Assembly (NCBI GenBank): GCA_037974665.1
Contig: CM075769.1
Location: 81,473,190 to 81,537,189 of the forward strand
Length of the DNA: 64,000 bases
Reading direction: 5' to 3'
DNA from: Ehretia macrophylla
Taxonomy: Eukaryota; Streptophyta; Magnoliopsida; Boraginales; Ehretiaceae
Shown: in pieces, positions 45,630 to 56,122 of the stretch
Layout: each line of letters opens with the position of its first letter
Numbering within the stretch: the first letter of the stretch is position 1
Notes under the pieces: model-generated
The model's database searches: none
Seen by the model: only the letters and a program-made list of their open reading frames with translations
Told to the model about the DNA's origin: nothing
Translations under genes and position numbers: made by a program

Positions 45630-45748
45630 GGGTGCGATCATACCAGCACTAATGCACCGGATCCCATCAGAACTCTGAAGTTAAGTGTGCTTGGGCGAGA
45701 GTAGTACTAAGATGGGTGACCCCCTGGGAAGTCCTCGTGTTGTACCCC
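45630..45748 (+). rRNA. 5S rRNA: 5S ribosomal RNA gene C24
   Basis: Full length. Changes: C47T, C57T, G81A, C114T. Confidence 0.95.
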
Positions 45749-46306
45749 CTTTTCAATTTTTTTTGCCCTGGTTATGGTTGCCAAGATACTTTATCCACCA
45801 AATCTCTATTATCTAATCCCACGGAACATTGGGCAAGACAACATCGCTTCACGTAGAGGCTGGGCTCGCAAACCGAGGGCGTAGGGTTTGTGACCAGGTC
45901 TCCGTCGCTCCGGTGCCCATAACTTTTGATCCGTAAGGAGTTACGCGGCGCACAGCATACCATTGCAAAGCTCTCTGAGAGCTCTACGAATGGGGCAGCC
46001 AGTTTGCACGCTGTGCCAGTTTTTGGAGCCCAAAATCGAACGTTTTCATCAGTTTCAGGCAGCTTTTCTTCTTTTGCTCTGTTTTTCTGTCCCGGATCGT
46101 ACGTCGTGAACTGTTAAAAGAACGACAACTTGACTCGCGGGACATCAGAGAGCACTACAATGTGTCAATATCACGACTTGCGAGGATGCTGCGTTGTTGA
46201 AGCGGATGAATTGTCGTTAAGCCCATTGGGCCTTTTGAATGGGCCATCTCTCTAAGCTGGGACTGTGAACCGTTGACACATATAGGAATTGTACCATCAA
46301 CATGAC

Positions 46307-46425
46307 AGGTGCGATCATACCAGAACTAATGCACCGGATCCCATCAGAACTCTGAAGTTAAGCGTGCTTGGGCGAGAGTAGTACTAAGATGGGTGACCCC
46401 CTGGGAAGTCCTCGTGTTGCACCCC
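46307..46425 (+). rRNA. 5S rRNA: 5S ribosomal RNA gene C25
   Basis: Full length. Changes: G1A, C18A, C47T, G81A. Confidence 0.95.
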
Positions 46426-46983
46426 CTTTTCAATTTTTTTTGCCCTGGTTATGGTTGCCAAGATAATTTATCCACCAAATCTCTATTACCCAATCCCAAT
46501 GAACACTGGGCAAGACAACATCGCTTCACGTAGAGGCTGGGCTCGCAAACCGAGGACGTAGGGTTTGTGACCAGGTCTCCGTCACTCCGGTGCCCATAAC
46601 TTTTGATTCGTAAGGAGTTACGCGGCGCACAGCATACCGTTGCAAAGCTCTCTGAGAGCTCTATGATAGGGGCAGCCAGTTTGCACGCTGTGCCAATTTT
46701 TGGATACCAAAATCGAACATTTTCATCTGTTTCTGGTAACTTTTCTTCTTTTGCTCTGTTTTTCCATCCCGGATCATACGTCATGAACTGTTAAAAGGAC
46801 GACAACCTGACTCGTGAGACATCAGAGAGCCCTACAATGTGTCAATATCATGTCTTGCGAGGATGCTGCTTTGTTGAAGCGGGTGGATTGTCGTTAAGCC
46901 CATTGGGCCTTTTGAATGGGCCATCTCTCTAGGCTGGGACTGTGAACCGTTGACACAAATAGGAATTGTGCCCTCAACATGAC

Positions 46984-47102
46984 GGGTGCGATCATAGCAG
47001 CACTAATGCACCGGATCCCATCAGAACTCGGAAGTTAAGCGTGCTTGGGCGAGAGTAGTACTAAGATGGGTGACCCCTTGGGAAGTCCTCGTGTTGCACC
47101 CC
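46984..47102 (+). rRNA. 5S rRNA: 5S ribosomal RNA gene C26
   Basis: Full length. Changes: C14G, C47G, G81A, C95T. It shares C14G with C22. Confidence 0.95.
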
Positions 47103-47659
47103 CTTTTCAATTTTTTTTGCCCTCGTTAGGGTTGCCAAGATACTTTATCCACCAAATCTCTATTACCGAATCCCACGGAACAATGCGCAAGACAACATCA
47201 ATTCACGTAGAGGCTGGGCTAGCAAATCGAGGGCGTAGGGTTTGTGACCAGGTCTCCGTCGCTCCGGTGCCCATAACTTTTGATCCGTAAGGAGTTATGC
47301 GGTGCACAGCATACCGTTACAAAGCTCTCTGAGATCACTACGACGTGGGAAGCCATCTTGCTCGCTGTGCCCATTTTTTAACCCCAAAATAGAACATTTT
47401 CATCAGTTTCAGGCCACTTTTCTTCTTTTGCAATGTTTTTCGTCCCGGATCGTACATCGTGAACTGTTAAAAGGATGAAAACCTGACTCACAGGACATTA
47501 GAGGGCCCTACAATATGTCGATATCACGTCTTGCGAGGATGTTGCGTTGTTGAAGTGGATAGGTTGTCGTTGAGCCCATTGGGCCTTTTGAATGGGCCAT
47601 CTCTCTAGGCTGGGACTGTGAACCGTTAACACATATAGGAATTGTGCCCTCAACATGAC

Positions 47660-47777
47660 GGGTGCGATCATACCAGCACTAATGCACCGGATCCCATCTG
47701 AACCCGGAAGTTAAGCGTGCTTGGCGAGAGTAGTACTAAGATGGATGACCCCCTGGGAAGTCCTCGTGTTGCACCCC
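47660..47777 (+). rRNA. 5S rRNA: 5S ribosomal RNA gene C27 (1-nt deletion)
   Basis: 118 nt: one G of the GGG at nt 64-66 is missing, between box A and the intermediate element. This changes their spacing. Other changes: A40T, T45C, C47G, G81A, G87A. Confidence 0.93.
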
Positions 47778-48334
47778 CTTTTCAATTTTTTTTGCCCTGG
47801 TTAGGGTTGCCAAGATACTTTATCCACCAAATCTGTATTACTGAATCCCACGGAGATTGGGCAAGACAACGTTGCTTCACATAGAGGCTGGGCTCGCAAA
47901 CCCAGGGCGTAGGGTTTGTGACCAGGTCTCCGTCGCTCCGGTGCCCATAACTTTTGATCAGTAAGGTGTTACGCGGTGCACAGCATACCGTTACAAAGCT
48001 CTCGGAGAGCTCTATGACGGGGGAAGCCATCTTGCTCGTTGTTCCTATTTTTTGACCCAAAAATCGAACGTTTTCATCAGTTTCAGGCCACTTTTCTTCT
48101 TTTGCAATGTTTTTTCATCCCGGATCGTACGTCGTGAACTGTTAAAAGGACAACAACCTGACTCGCGGGACATCAGACGGCCCTACAACGTGTCGATATC
48201 ATGTCTTGCGAGGATGCTGCGTTGTTGAAGTGGATCGGTTGTCGTTAAGCCCATTGGGCCTTTTGAATGGTCCATCTCTTTAGGCTGGGACTGTGGACCG
48301 TTAACACATAAAGGAATTGTGCCCTCAACATGAC

Positions 48335-48452
48335 GGGTGTGATCATACCAGCACTAATGCACCGGATCCCATCAGTTTTCTGAAATTAAGAGTGCTTGGG
48401 CGAGAGTAGTACTAAGATGGGTGACCCCCTAGGAAGTCTCGTGTTGCACCCC
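48335..48452 (+). rRNA. 5S rRNA: 5S ribosomal RNA gene C28 (1-nt deletion)
   Basis: 118 nt, one C missing at 104-105. Changes: C6T, A42T, A43T, C44T, C47T, G51A, C57A, G81A, G97A. The TTTT at 42-45 could cause early pol III termination. Likely non-functional. Confidence 0.92.
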
Positions 48453-49011
48453 ATTTCCAATTTTTTTTTGCCCTTGTTAGGGTTCCCAAGATACTTTATC
48501 CACCAAATTTCTATTACTGAATCCCACGGAGATTTGGGCAAGACAACATCGCTTCACATAGAGGCTGGGCTCGGAAACCGAGGGCGTAGGTTTTGTGACC
48601 AGGTCTCCGTCGCTTCGGTGCCCATAAATTTTGATCCGTAAGGAGTTACACGGCGCACAGCATACCATTGCAAAGCTCTCTGAGAGCTCTACGATGGGAG
48701 TAGCCAGTTTGCACGCTGTGTCAGTTTTTGGTGCCCAAAATCTAATGTTTTCATTAGTTTCAGGCAACTTTTCTTCTTTTTCTCTATTTTTTTGTCGTCG
48801 ATCGTACGTCGTGAGATGTTAAAAGGACGACAACCTTACTCGCGAGACATCAGAGAGCACTACAATGTGTCAATATCACGACTTGCGAGGATGCTGCGTT
48901 GTTGAAGCGGATGGATTGTCGTTAAGCCCATTGGGCCTTTTGAATGGGCCATCTCTCTAGGCTGGGACTGTGAACCGTTAACACATATAGGAATTGTTCC
49001 CTCAACATGAC

Positions 49012-49130
49012 GGGTGCGATCATACCAGCACTAATGCACCGGATCCCATCAGAACTCCGAAGTCAAGCGTGCTTGGGCGAGAGTAGTACTAGGATGGGTG
49101 ACCCCTTGGGAAGTCCTCGTGTTGCACCCC
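49012..49130 (+). rRNA. 5S rRNA: 5S ribosomal RNA gene C29
   Basis: Full length and near consensus: T53C and C95T only. The spacer after it has GCCCTGTTAGGG with one G missing, a marker shared with C32 and C35. Confidence 0.96.
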
Positions 49131-49687
49131 CTTTACAATTTTTTTTGCCCTGTTAGGGTTGCCAAGATACTTCATCCACCAAATCTCTATTACCGAATCC
49201 CATGGAACATTAGGCAAGACAACATCGCTTCACGTAGAGGCTGGGCTCGCAAACCGAGGGCGTAAGGTTTGTGACCAAGTCTCCGTCGCTCCGGTGCCCA
49301 TAACTTTTTATCCGTAAGGATTTACGCGGTGCACAGCATACCGTTGCAAAGCTCTCTGAGAGCTCTACGACGGGGGAAGCCATCTTGCTCGCTGTGCCCA
49401 TTTTTGGAGCCCAAAATCGAACGTTTTTATCAGTTTCAGGCCACTTTTCTTCTTTTGCTCTGTTTTTTCATCCCAGATCGTAAGTCGTGAACTATTAAAA
49501 GGACAACAACCTGACTCGCGGGACATCAGACGGCCCTACAACGTGTCGATATCACGTCTTGCGAGGATGCTGCGTTGCTGAAGTGGATGGGTAGTCGTTA
49601 AGCCCATTGGTCCTTTTCAATGGGCCATCTCTCTAGGCTGGGACTGTGACCCGTTAAAACATATAGGAATTGTGCCCTCAACATGAC

Positions 49688-49806
49688 GGGTGCGATCATA
49701 CCAGCACTAGTGCACCGGATCCCATCAGAAATCCGAAGTCAAGCGTGCTTGGGCGAGAGTAGTACTAGGATGGGTGACCCCCTGGGAAGTCCTCGTGTTG
49801 CAACCT
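49688..49806 (+). rRNA. 5S rRNA: 5S ribosomal RNA gene C30
   Basis: Full length. Changes: A23G, C44A, T53C, C116A, C119T. It shares T53C with C29 and C32. Confidence 0.95.
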
Positions 49807-50337
49807 CTTTTCAATTTTTTTTGTCCTGGTTAAGGTTGCCAAGATACTTTATCCACCAAATCTCTATTACCGAATACCACGGAACATTGGGCAAGACAAC
49901 ATCGCTTCACGTAGAGGCTGGGTTTGCAAACCGAGGACGTAGGGTTTGTGACCAGGTCTCTGTCGCTCTGGTGCCCATAACTTTTGATCCGTAAGGAGTC
50001 ACGCGGCTCACAGAATACCGTTGCAAAGCTCTTTGAGAGCTCTACGATGGGGGCAGCCAGCTTGCTCGTTGTGCCCATTTTTTAAGCCCAAAATTGAACG
50101 TTTTCATCAGGTTCAGGCCACTTTTCTTCTTTTGCTCTGTTTTTCAATCCCGGATCGTAGGTCGTGAACTGTTAAAAGGACGACAACCACTCTCGCGGGA
50201 CATCAGAGGGCCCTACAACTTGTTGATATCACGTCTTGCGAGGATGCTGTGTTGTTGAAGCGGATGGGTTGTCGTTAAGCCCATTAGGCCTTTTGAATGG
50301 GCCATCTCTCTAGGCTGGGACTGTGAACCGTTGACAC

Positions 50338-50364
50338 ATATAGGAATTGTGCCCTCAACATGAC
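50338..50364 (+). promoter_or_regulatory. Upstream start-site elements of 5S gene C31 (representative)
   Basis: ATATA at -27 to -23, GC at -14/-13 and C at -1 relative to the gene. In Arabidopsis a TATA-like box near -28, a GC near -12 and C at -1 position pol III on 5S genes; the same three features are visible here at nearly the same distances. The array carries two main forms of the box, CATATAGG and CATAAAGG. Confidence 0.7.
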
Positions 50365-50483
50365 GGGTGCGATCATACCAGCACTAATGCACCGGAGCCC
50401 ATCAGAACTCTGAAGTTAAGCGTGCTTGGGCGAGAGTAGTACTAAGATGGGTGACCCGCTGGGAAGTCCCCGTGTTGCACCCC
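50365..50483 (+). rRNA. 5S rRNA: 5S ribosomal RNA gene C31
   Basis: Full length. Changes: T33G, C47T, G81A, C94G, T106C. Box A and the intermediate element are unchanged and the upstream elements are complete. Confidence 0.95.
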
Positions 50484-51041
50484 CTTTTCAATTTTTTTTG
50501 CCCTGGTTATGGTTGCCAAGATACTTTATCCACCAAATCTCTATTACCGAATCCCACGGAACATTGGGCAAGACAACATCGCTTCACATAGAGGCTGGGC
50601 TCGCAAACCGAGGACGTAGGGTTTGTGACCAGGTCTCCGTCGCTCCGGTGCCCATAACTTTTGATCCGTAAGGAGTTACGCGGCGCACAACATACCGTTA
50701 CAAAGCTCTCGGAGAGCTCTACGACGGGGGCAGCCAGTTTGCTTGCTGTGCCAGTTTTTGGAGCCCAAAATCGAACGTTTTCATTAGTTTCAGGCAACTT
50801 TTCTTCTTTTGCTCTATTTTTCCGTCCCGGATCGTACGTCGTGAATTGTTAAAAGGACGACAACCTGACTCGCCGGACATCAGAGAGCCCTACACTGTGT
50901 CAATATCATGTCTTGCGAGGATGCTGCGTTGTTGAAGCGGATGGGTTGTCGTTAAGCCTATTGGGCCTTTTGAATGGGCCATATCTCTAGGCTGGGACTG
51001 TGAACCGTTGACACATATAGGAATTGTTCCCTCAACATGAC

Positions 51042-51160
51042 GGGTGCGATCATACCAGCACTAATTCACCGGATCCCATCAGAAATCCGAAGTCAAGCAT
51101 GCTTAGGCGAGAGTAGTACTAGGATGGGTGACCCCTTGGGAAGTCCTCGTGTTGCACCCC
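51042..51160 (+). rRNA. 5S rRNA: 5S ribosomal RNA gene C32
   Basis: Full length. Changes: G25T, C44A, T53C, G58A, G64A, C95T. C44A and T53C link it to C30. The second T-run is reduced to T7. The next unit starts after 662 bp: the spacer lost 13 bp between two GGGCC copies near 51638. Confidence 0.95.
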
Positions 51161-51703
51161 ATTTTCAATTTTTTTGCCCTGTTAGGGTTGCCAAGATACA
51201 TCATCCACCAAATCTCTATTACCGAATCCCATGGAACATTGGGCAAGACAACATCGCATCACGTAGAGGCTGGGCTCGCAAACCGAGGGCGTAAGGTTTG
51301 TGACCAAGTCTCTGTCGCTCTGGTGCCCATAACTTTTGATCCGTAAGGAGTTACGCGGTGCACAGCATACCGTTCCAAAGCTCTCTGAGAGCTCTACGAT
51401 GGGGGAAGCCATCCTGCTCGCTGTGCCCATTTTTGGAGCCCAAAATAGAACGTTTTTATCAGTTTTAGGCCACTTTTCTTCTTTAGCTCTGTGTTTTCAT
51501 CCCGGATCGTAAGTCGTGAACTGTTAAAAGGATAACAACCTGACTCGCGGGACATCAGAGGGCCCTACAACGTGTCGATATCACGTCTTGCGAGGATGCT
51601 GCGTTGTTGAAGTGGATGGGTTGTCGTTAAGCCCATTGGGCCACCTCTCTAGGCTGGGACTCTGACCCGTTAAAACATATAGGAATTGTGCCCTCAACAT
51701 GAC

Positions 51704-51822
51704 GGGTGCGATCATACCAGCACTAATGCACCGGATCCCATCAAAACTACGAAGTTAATCGTGCTTGGGCGAGAGTAGTACTAGGATGGGTGACCCCCTG
51801 GGAAGTCCTCGTGTTGCACCCT
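51704..51822 (+). rRNA. 5S rRNA: 5S ribosomal RNA gene C33
   Basis: Full length. Changes: G41A, C46A, G56T, C119T. Confidence 0.95.
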
Positions 51823-52381
51823 CTTTTCAATTTTTTTTGCCCTGGTTAGGGTTGCCAAGATACTTTATCCACCAAATCTCAAATACTGAATACCATGGAA
51901 CATTGGGCAAGACAACTTCGCTTCACGTAGACGCTGGGCCCGCAAACCGAGGGCGTAGTGTTTGTGACCAGGTCTCCGTCGCTCCGATGCCCATAATTTT
52001 TGATCCGTAATGAGTTACACATCGCACAACATACCGTTGCAAAGCTCTCAAAGAGCTCTACGACGGGGGCAGCCAGCTTGCTAATTGTGCCCGGTTTTTG
52101 TACCGTAAAATCGAACGTTTTCATCAGTTTCAGGCAACTTTTCTTCTTTTCCTCTGTTTTTCCGTTCCATATCGTACGTCGTGAATTGTTGAAAGGACGA
52201 CAACCTGACTCACGGGACTGCAGAGGGCCCTACAACGTGTCGATATCATGTTTTACAAGGATGCTGTGTTGTTGAAGTGGATGGGTTGTCGTTAAGCCCA
52301 TTGGGCCTTTTGAATGGGCCATATCTCTAGGCTGGGACTGTGAACCGTTAACACATATAGGAATTGGGCCCTCAACATGAC

Positions 52382-52500
52382 GGGGGTGATCATACCAGCA
52401 CAAATGCACTGGATCCCATCAGAACTCGGAAGTTAAGCGTGCTTGGGCGAGAGTAGTACTAAGATGGGTGACCCCTTGGGAAGTCCTCGTGTTGCACCCC
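52382..52500 (+). rRNA. 5S rRNA: 5S ribosomal RNA gene C34
   Basis: Full length. Changes: T4G, C6T, T21A, C29T, C47G, G81A, C95T. Exactly the same seven changes occur in C36, two units to the right. Confidence 0.95.
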
Positions 52501-53059
52501 CTTTTCAATTTTTTTTGCCCTGGTTAGGGTTGCCAAGATACTTTATCCACCAAATCCCTATCACCGAATCCCAAGGAACATTGGGCAAGACAACATCGCT
52601 TCACGTAGAGGCTGGGCCCGCAAATCGAGGGTGTAGGGTTTGTGACCAGGTCTCCGTCGCTCCGGTGCCCATAACTTTTGATCCGTAAGGAGTTACGCGG
52701 CGTACAGCATACCGGTGCAAAGCTCTCTGAGAGCTCTACGACTGGGCCAGCCAATTTTGCTCGCTGTGCCAATTTTTGGAGCCCAAAATCGAACGTTTTC
52801 ATCAGTTTCGGGCAACTTTTCTACTTTTGCTCTGTTTTTCCATCCTGGATCGTACGGCGTTAACTGTTAAAAGGACGACAACCTGACTCGTGGGACATCA
52901 GAGAGTCCTACAATGTGTCAATATTACGTCTTGTGAGGATGCTGCGTTGTTGAAGGGGATGGGTTGTCGTTAAGCCTATTGGGCCTTTTGAATGGGCCAT
53001 CTCTCTAGGCTGGGACTGTAAACCATTGACACATATAGGAATTTTGCCCTCAACATGAA

Positions 53060-53178
53060 GGGTACGATCATACCAGCACTAATGCACCGGATCCCATCAG
53101 AACTCCGAAGTTAAGCGTGCTTGGGCGAGAGTAGTACTAGGATGGGTGACCCCTTGGGAAGTCCTCGTGTTGCACCCA
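53060..53178 (+). rRNA. 5S rRNA: 5S ribosomal RNA gene C35
   Basis: Full length, near consensus: G5A, C95T, C119A. Spacer marker GCCCTGTTAGGG as in C29 and C32. Confidence 0.95.
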
Positions 53179-53735
53179 CTTTTCAATTTTTTTTGCCCTG
53201 TTAGGGTTGCCAAGATACTTCATCCACCAAATCGCTATTACCGAATCCCACGGAACGTTGGGCAAGACAACATCGCTTCACATAGAGGCTGGGCTCGCAA
53301 ACCGATGGCATAAGGTTTGTTACCAAGTCTCCGTCGCTCCGGTGCCCATAACTTTTAATCCGTAAGGAGTTACGCGGTGCACAGCATACCGTTGCAAAGC
53401 TCTCTGAGAGCTCTACGACGGGGGAAGCTATCTTCCTCACTGAGCCCATTTTTGGAGCCCAAAATCAAACATTTTCATCAGTTTCAGGCCACTTTTCTTC
53501 TTTTGCAATGTATTTTCTTCCCGGATTGTACGTCGTGAACTGTTAAAAGGACGACAACCTGACTCACGGGGTATCAAAGGGCCCTACAACGTGTCGATAT
53601 CACGTCTTGAGAGGATGCTGCGTTGTTGAAGTGGATGGGTTGTCGTTAAGCCCATTAGGCGTTTTGAATCGGCCATATCTCTAGGCAGGGACTGTGAACC
53701 GTTAACACATATAGGAATTGGGCCCTCAACATGAC

Positions 53736-53854
53736 GGGGGTGATCATACCAGCACAAATGCACTGGATCCCATCAGAACTCGGAAGTTAAGCGTGCTTGG
53801 GCGAGAGTAGTACTAAGATGGGTGACCCCTTGGGAAGTCCTCGTGTTGCACCCC
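53736..53854 (+). rRNA. 5S rRNA: 5S ribosomal RNA gene C36
   Basis: Full length. Changes: T4G, C6T, T21A, C29T, C47G, G81A, C95T, identical to C34. Its downstream spacer is used here as the representative spacer. Confidence 0.95.
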
Positions 53855-53855
53855 C

Positions 53856-53870
53856 TTTTCAATTTTTTTT
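53856..53870 (+). terminator. Pol III terminator after C36 (representative)
   Basis: TTTT begins 2 bp after the gene and is followed by CAA and a T8 run. Runs of four or more T on the non-template strand end pol III transcription. The same double run follows nearly every gene of the array. Confidence 0.85.
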
Positions 53871-53877
53871 GCCCTGG

Positions 53878-53885
53878 TTAGGGTT
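53878..53885 (+). promoter_or_regulatory. Telo-box-like motif 1 in the spacer (representative)
   Basis: TTAGGGTT, about 24 bp downstream of the gene end. It matches the plant telomere repeat unit. Most units keep it; some read TTATGGTT or TTAAGGTT. Any protein binding is inferred. Confidence 0.5.
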
Positions 53886-53987
53886 GCCAAGATACTTTAT
53901 CCACCAAATCCCTATCACCGAATCCCAAGGAACATTGGGCAAGACAACATCGCTTCATGTAGAGGCTGGGCTCGCAAACCGAGGGAG

Positions 53988-53995
53988 TAGGGTTT
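53988..53995 (+). promoter_or_regulatory. Telo-box-like motif 2 in the spacer (representative)
   Basis: TAGGGTTT, the reverse complement of AAACCCTA, the classical plant telo-box. It lies about 134 bp after the gene end and is present in most units of all three blocks. Confidence 0.5.
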
Positions 53996-54074
53996 GTGAC
54001 CAGGTCTCCGTCGCTCCGGTGCCCATAACTTTTGATCCGTAAGGAGTTACGCGGCGCACAGCATACCGTTGCAA

Positions 54075-54089
54075 AGCTCTCTGAGAGCT
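54075..54089. repeat. 15-bp dyad in the spacer (representative)
   Basis: AGCTCTCTGAGAGCT is a perfect palindrome around a single central base. It recurs at the same place in most spacers of the array. A structural or binding role is not shown. Confidence 0.6.
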
Positions 54090-54326
54090 CTACGACTGGG
54101 CCAGCCCGTTTGTTCACTGTGCCAATTTTTGGAGCCCAAAATCGAACGTTTTCATCAGTTTCGGGCAACATTTCTTCTTATGCTCTGTTTTTCCGTCCCG
54201 GATCGTATGGCGTGAACTGTTAAAAGGACGACAACCTGACTCGCGGGACATTAGAGAGCCCTACAATGTGTCAATATCACGTCTTGCGAGGATGCTGCGT
54301 TGTTGAAGCGGATGGGTTGTCGTTAA

Positions 54327-54351
54327 GCCCATTGGGCCTTTTGAATGGGCC
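54327..54351. promoter_or_regulatory. Hairpin with TGGGCC motifs upstream of 5S genes (representative)
   Basis: GCCCATT and AATGGGC can pair as a 7-bp stem with a 10-nt loop. The stretch holds two TGGGCC motifs and an AAGCCCA, the site II type bound by TCP factors in plant pol II promoters. It lies at about -86 to -62 from the next gene and is well conserved between units. Confidence 0.5.
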
Positions 54352-54412
54352 ATCTCTCTAGGCTGGGACTGTAAACCATTGACACATATAGGAATTTTGC
54401 CCTCAACGTGAC

Positions 54413-54469
54413 GGGTGCGATTATACCAGCACTAATGCACCGGATCCCATCAGAACTTCGAAGTTAAGC
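54413..54469 (+). pseudogene. 5S rRNA gene C37, 3' truncated
   Basis: Nt 1-57 of a 5S gene with its normal upstream region, then a direct join to the middle of a spacer (AGCTTGCTTGTTGTGCCC). Box C, most of box A, the intermediate element and the terminator are missing. Changes: C10T, C46T. The next gene starts only 364 bp on, so about 313 bp were lost. Confidence 0.93.
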
Positions 54470-54776
54470 AAGCTTGCTTGTTGTGCCCATTTTTGAAGCC
54501 CAAAATCGAACATTTTCATCAGTTTCAGGCCACTTTTCTAGTTTCGCTCTATTTTTCTGTCCCGGATCGTACGTTGTGAACTGTTAAAAGGACGACAACC
54601 AGACTCGCTGGACATCAGAGGGGCCTACAACGTGTCGATATCACGTCTTGCGAGGATGCTGCTTTGTTGAAGCGGATGGGTTGTCGTTAGGCCCATTGGG
54701 CCATTTGAATGGGCCATCTTTCTAGGTTGGGATTGTGAACCGTTAACACATGTAGGAATTGTGCCCTCAACATGAC

Positions 54777-54895
54777 GGATGAGATCAAACCAGCACTAAT
54801 GCACCATATCACATTAGAACTCTGGAGTTAAGCGTTGTTGGGCGAGAGTAGTACTAAGATGGGTGACCCCCTGGGAAGTCCTCATGTTGCACCCC
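54777..54895 (+). rRNA. 5S rRNA: 5S ribosomal RNA gene C38
   Basis: 119 nt but strongly diverged: G3A, C6A, T12A, G30A, G31T, C35A, C39T, C47T, A49G, G60T, C61G, G81A, G108A. Thirteen changes make it one of the worst copies; probably inactive. Confidence 0.92.
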
Positions 54896-55452
54896 CTTTT
54901 CAATTTTTTTTTCCCTGGTTAGGGTTGCCAAGATACTTTATCCACCAAATCTCTATTACCGAATCCCACAGAACAATGGGCAAGACAACTTCGCTTCACG
55001 TAAAGGCTGGGCCAGCAAACCGAGGGCGTAGAGTTTGTGACCAGGTCTCCGTCGCTCCGATGCCCATAAATTTTGATCATTAAGGAGGTACACGGCACAC
55101 AGCATACCGTTGCAAAGCTCTGTGAGAGCTCTACGATGGGGGCAGCCAGCTTGCTCGCTTTACACGTTTTTGGGGCCCAAAATCGAACGTTTACTCAGTT
55201 TCAGGCCACTTATCTTCTTTTGCTCTATTTTTCCATCCTGAATCATACGTCGTGAACTGTTAAAAGAACGACAACCTGACTCGCGGGACATCAGAGGGCC
55301 CTACCACGTGTCAATATCACTTCTTGCGAGGATGCTGCGTTGTTGAAGCAGATGGGTTGTCGTTGAGCCCATTGGGCCTTTTGAATGGGCCATCTCTTTA
55401 GGCCGGCACTGTGAACCGTTAACACATATAGGAATTGTAGCCTCAACATCAC

Positions 55453-55565
55453 GGGTGTGATCATACCGGCACTAATGCACCAGATCCCATCAGAACTCTG
55501 GAGTTAAGCGTGCCTGGGCGAGACTAGTATGGGTGACCCCCTGGAAAGTCCTCTTGTTGCACCCC
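55453..55565 (+). rRNA. 5S rRNA: 5S ribosomal RNA gene C39 (6-nt deletion)
   Basis: 113 nt: six bases are missing between nt 72 and 83, removing the end of the intermediate element and the start of box C (reads GAGACTAGTATGGG). Other changes: C6T, A16G, G30A, C47T, A49G, T62C, G99A, G108T. Almost certainly a pseudogene. Confidence 0.92.
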
Positions 55566-56122
55566 TTTTTCAATTTTTTTTGCCCTGGTTAGGGTTGCCA
55601 AGATACTTTATCCACCAAATCTCTATTACCGAATCCCACAGAACATTGGGCAAGACAACATTGCGTCACGTAGAGGCAGGGCCCGCAAACCGAGGGCGTA
55701 GGGTTTGTGACTAGGTCTCCGTTGCTCCGGTGCCCATAACTTTTGATTCGTAAGGCGTTACGCGGCGCACAGCATACCGTTGGAAAGCGCTCTGAGAGCT
55801 CTACGTCGGGGGCAGCCAGCTTGCTCGTTGTGCCTATTTTTGGAGCCCAAAATCGAAGGTTTTCATCAGTTTCAGGGCACTTTTCTTCTTTTGCTCTGCT
55901 TTTTCGTCCCGGATCGTGCGTCGTGATCTGTTAGAAGGACGACAACCTGACTCACGGGACATCAGAGGGCCCTACAACGTGTCGATATCACATCTTGCGA
56001 GGATGCTGCGCTGTTGAAGCGGATGGGTTGTTGTTAAGCCCATTGGGCCCTCTGAATGGGCTATCTCTCTAGCTGGGACTGTGAACCGTTAACACATATG
56101 GGAATTGTGCCCTCAACATGAC

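Noticed and set aside
50426-50852. Open frames of 63, 81-83 and 82-96 codons that recur in almost every 5S unit on both strands
   Set aside because: They overlap the 5S gene or the same stretch of spacer on opposite strands, repeat with the 677-bp period, lack any known domain and are broken in many units. They follow from the repeat and are not genes.
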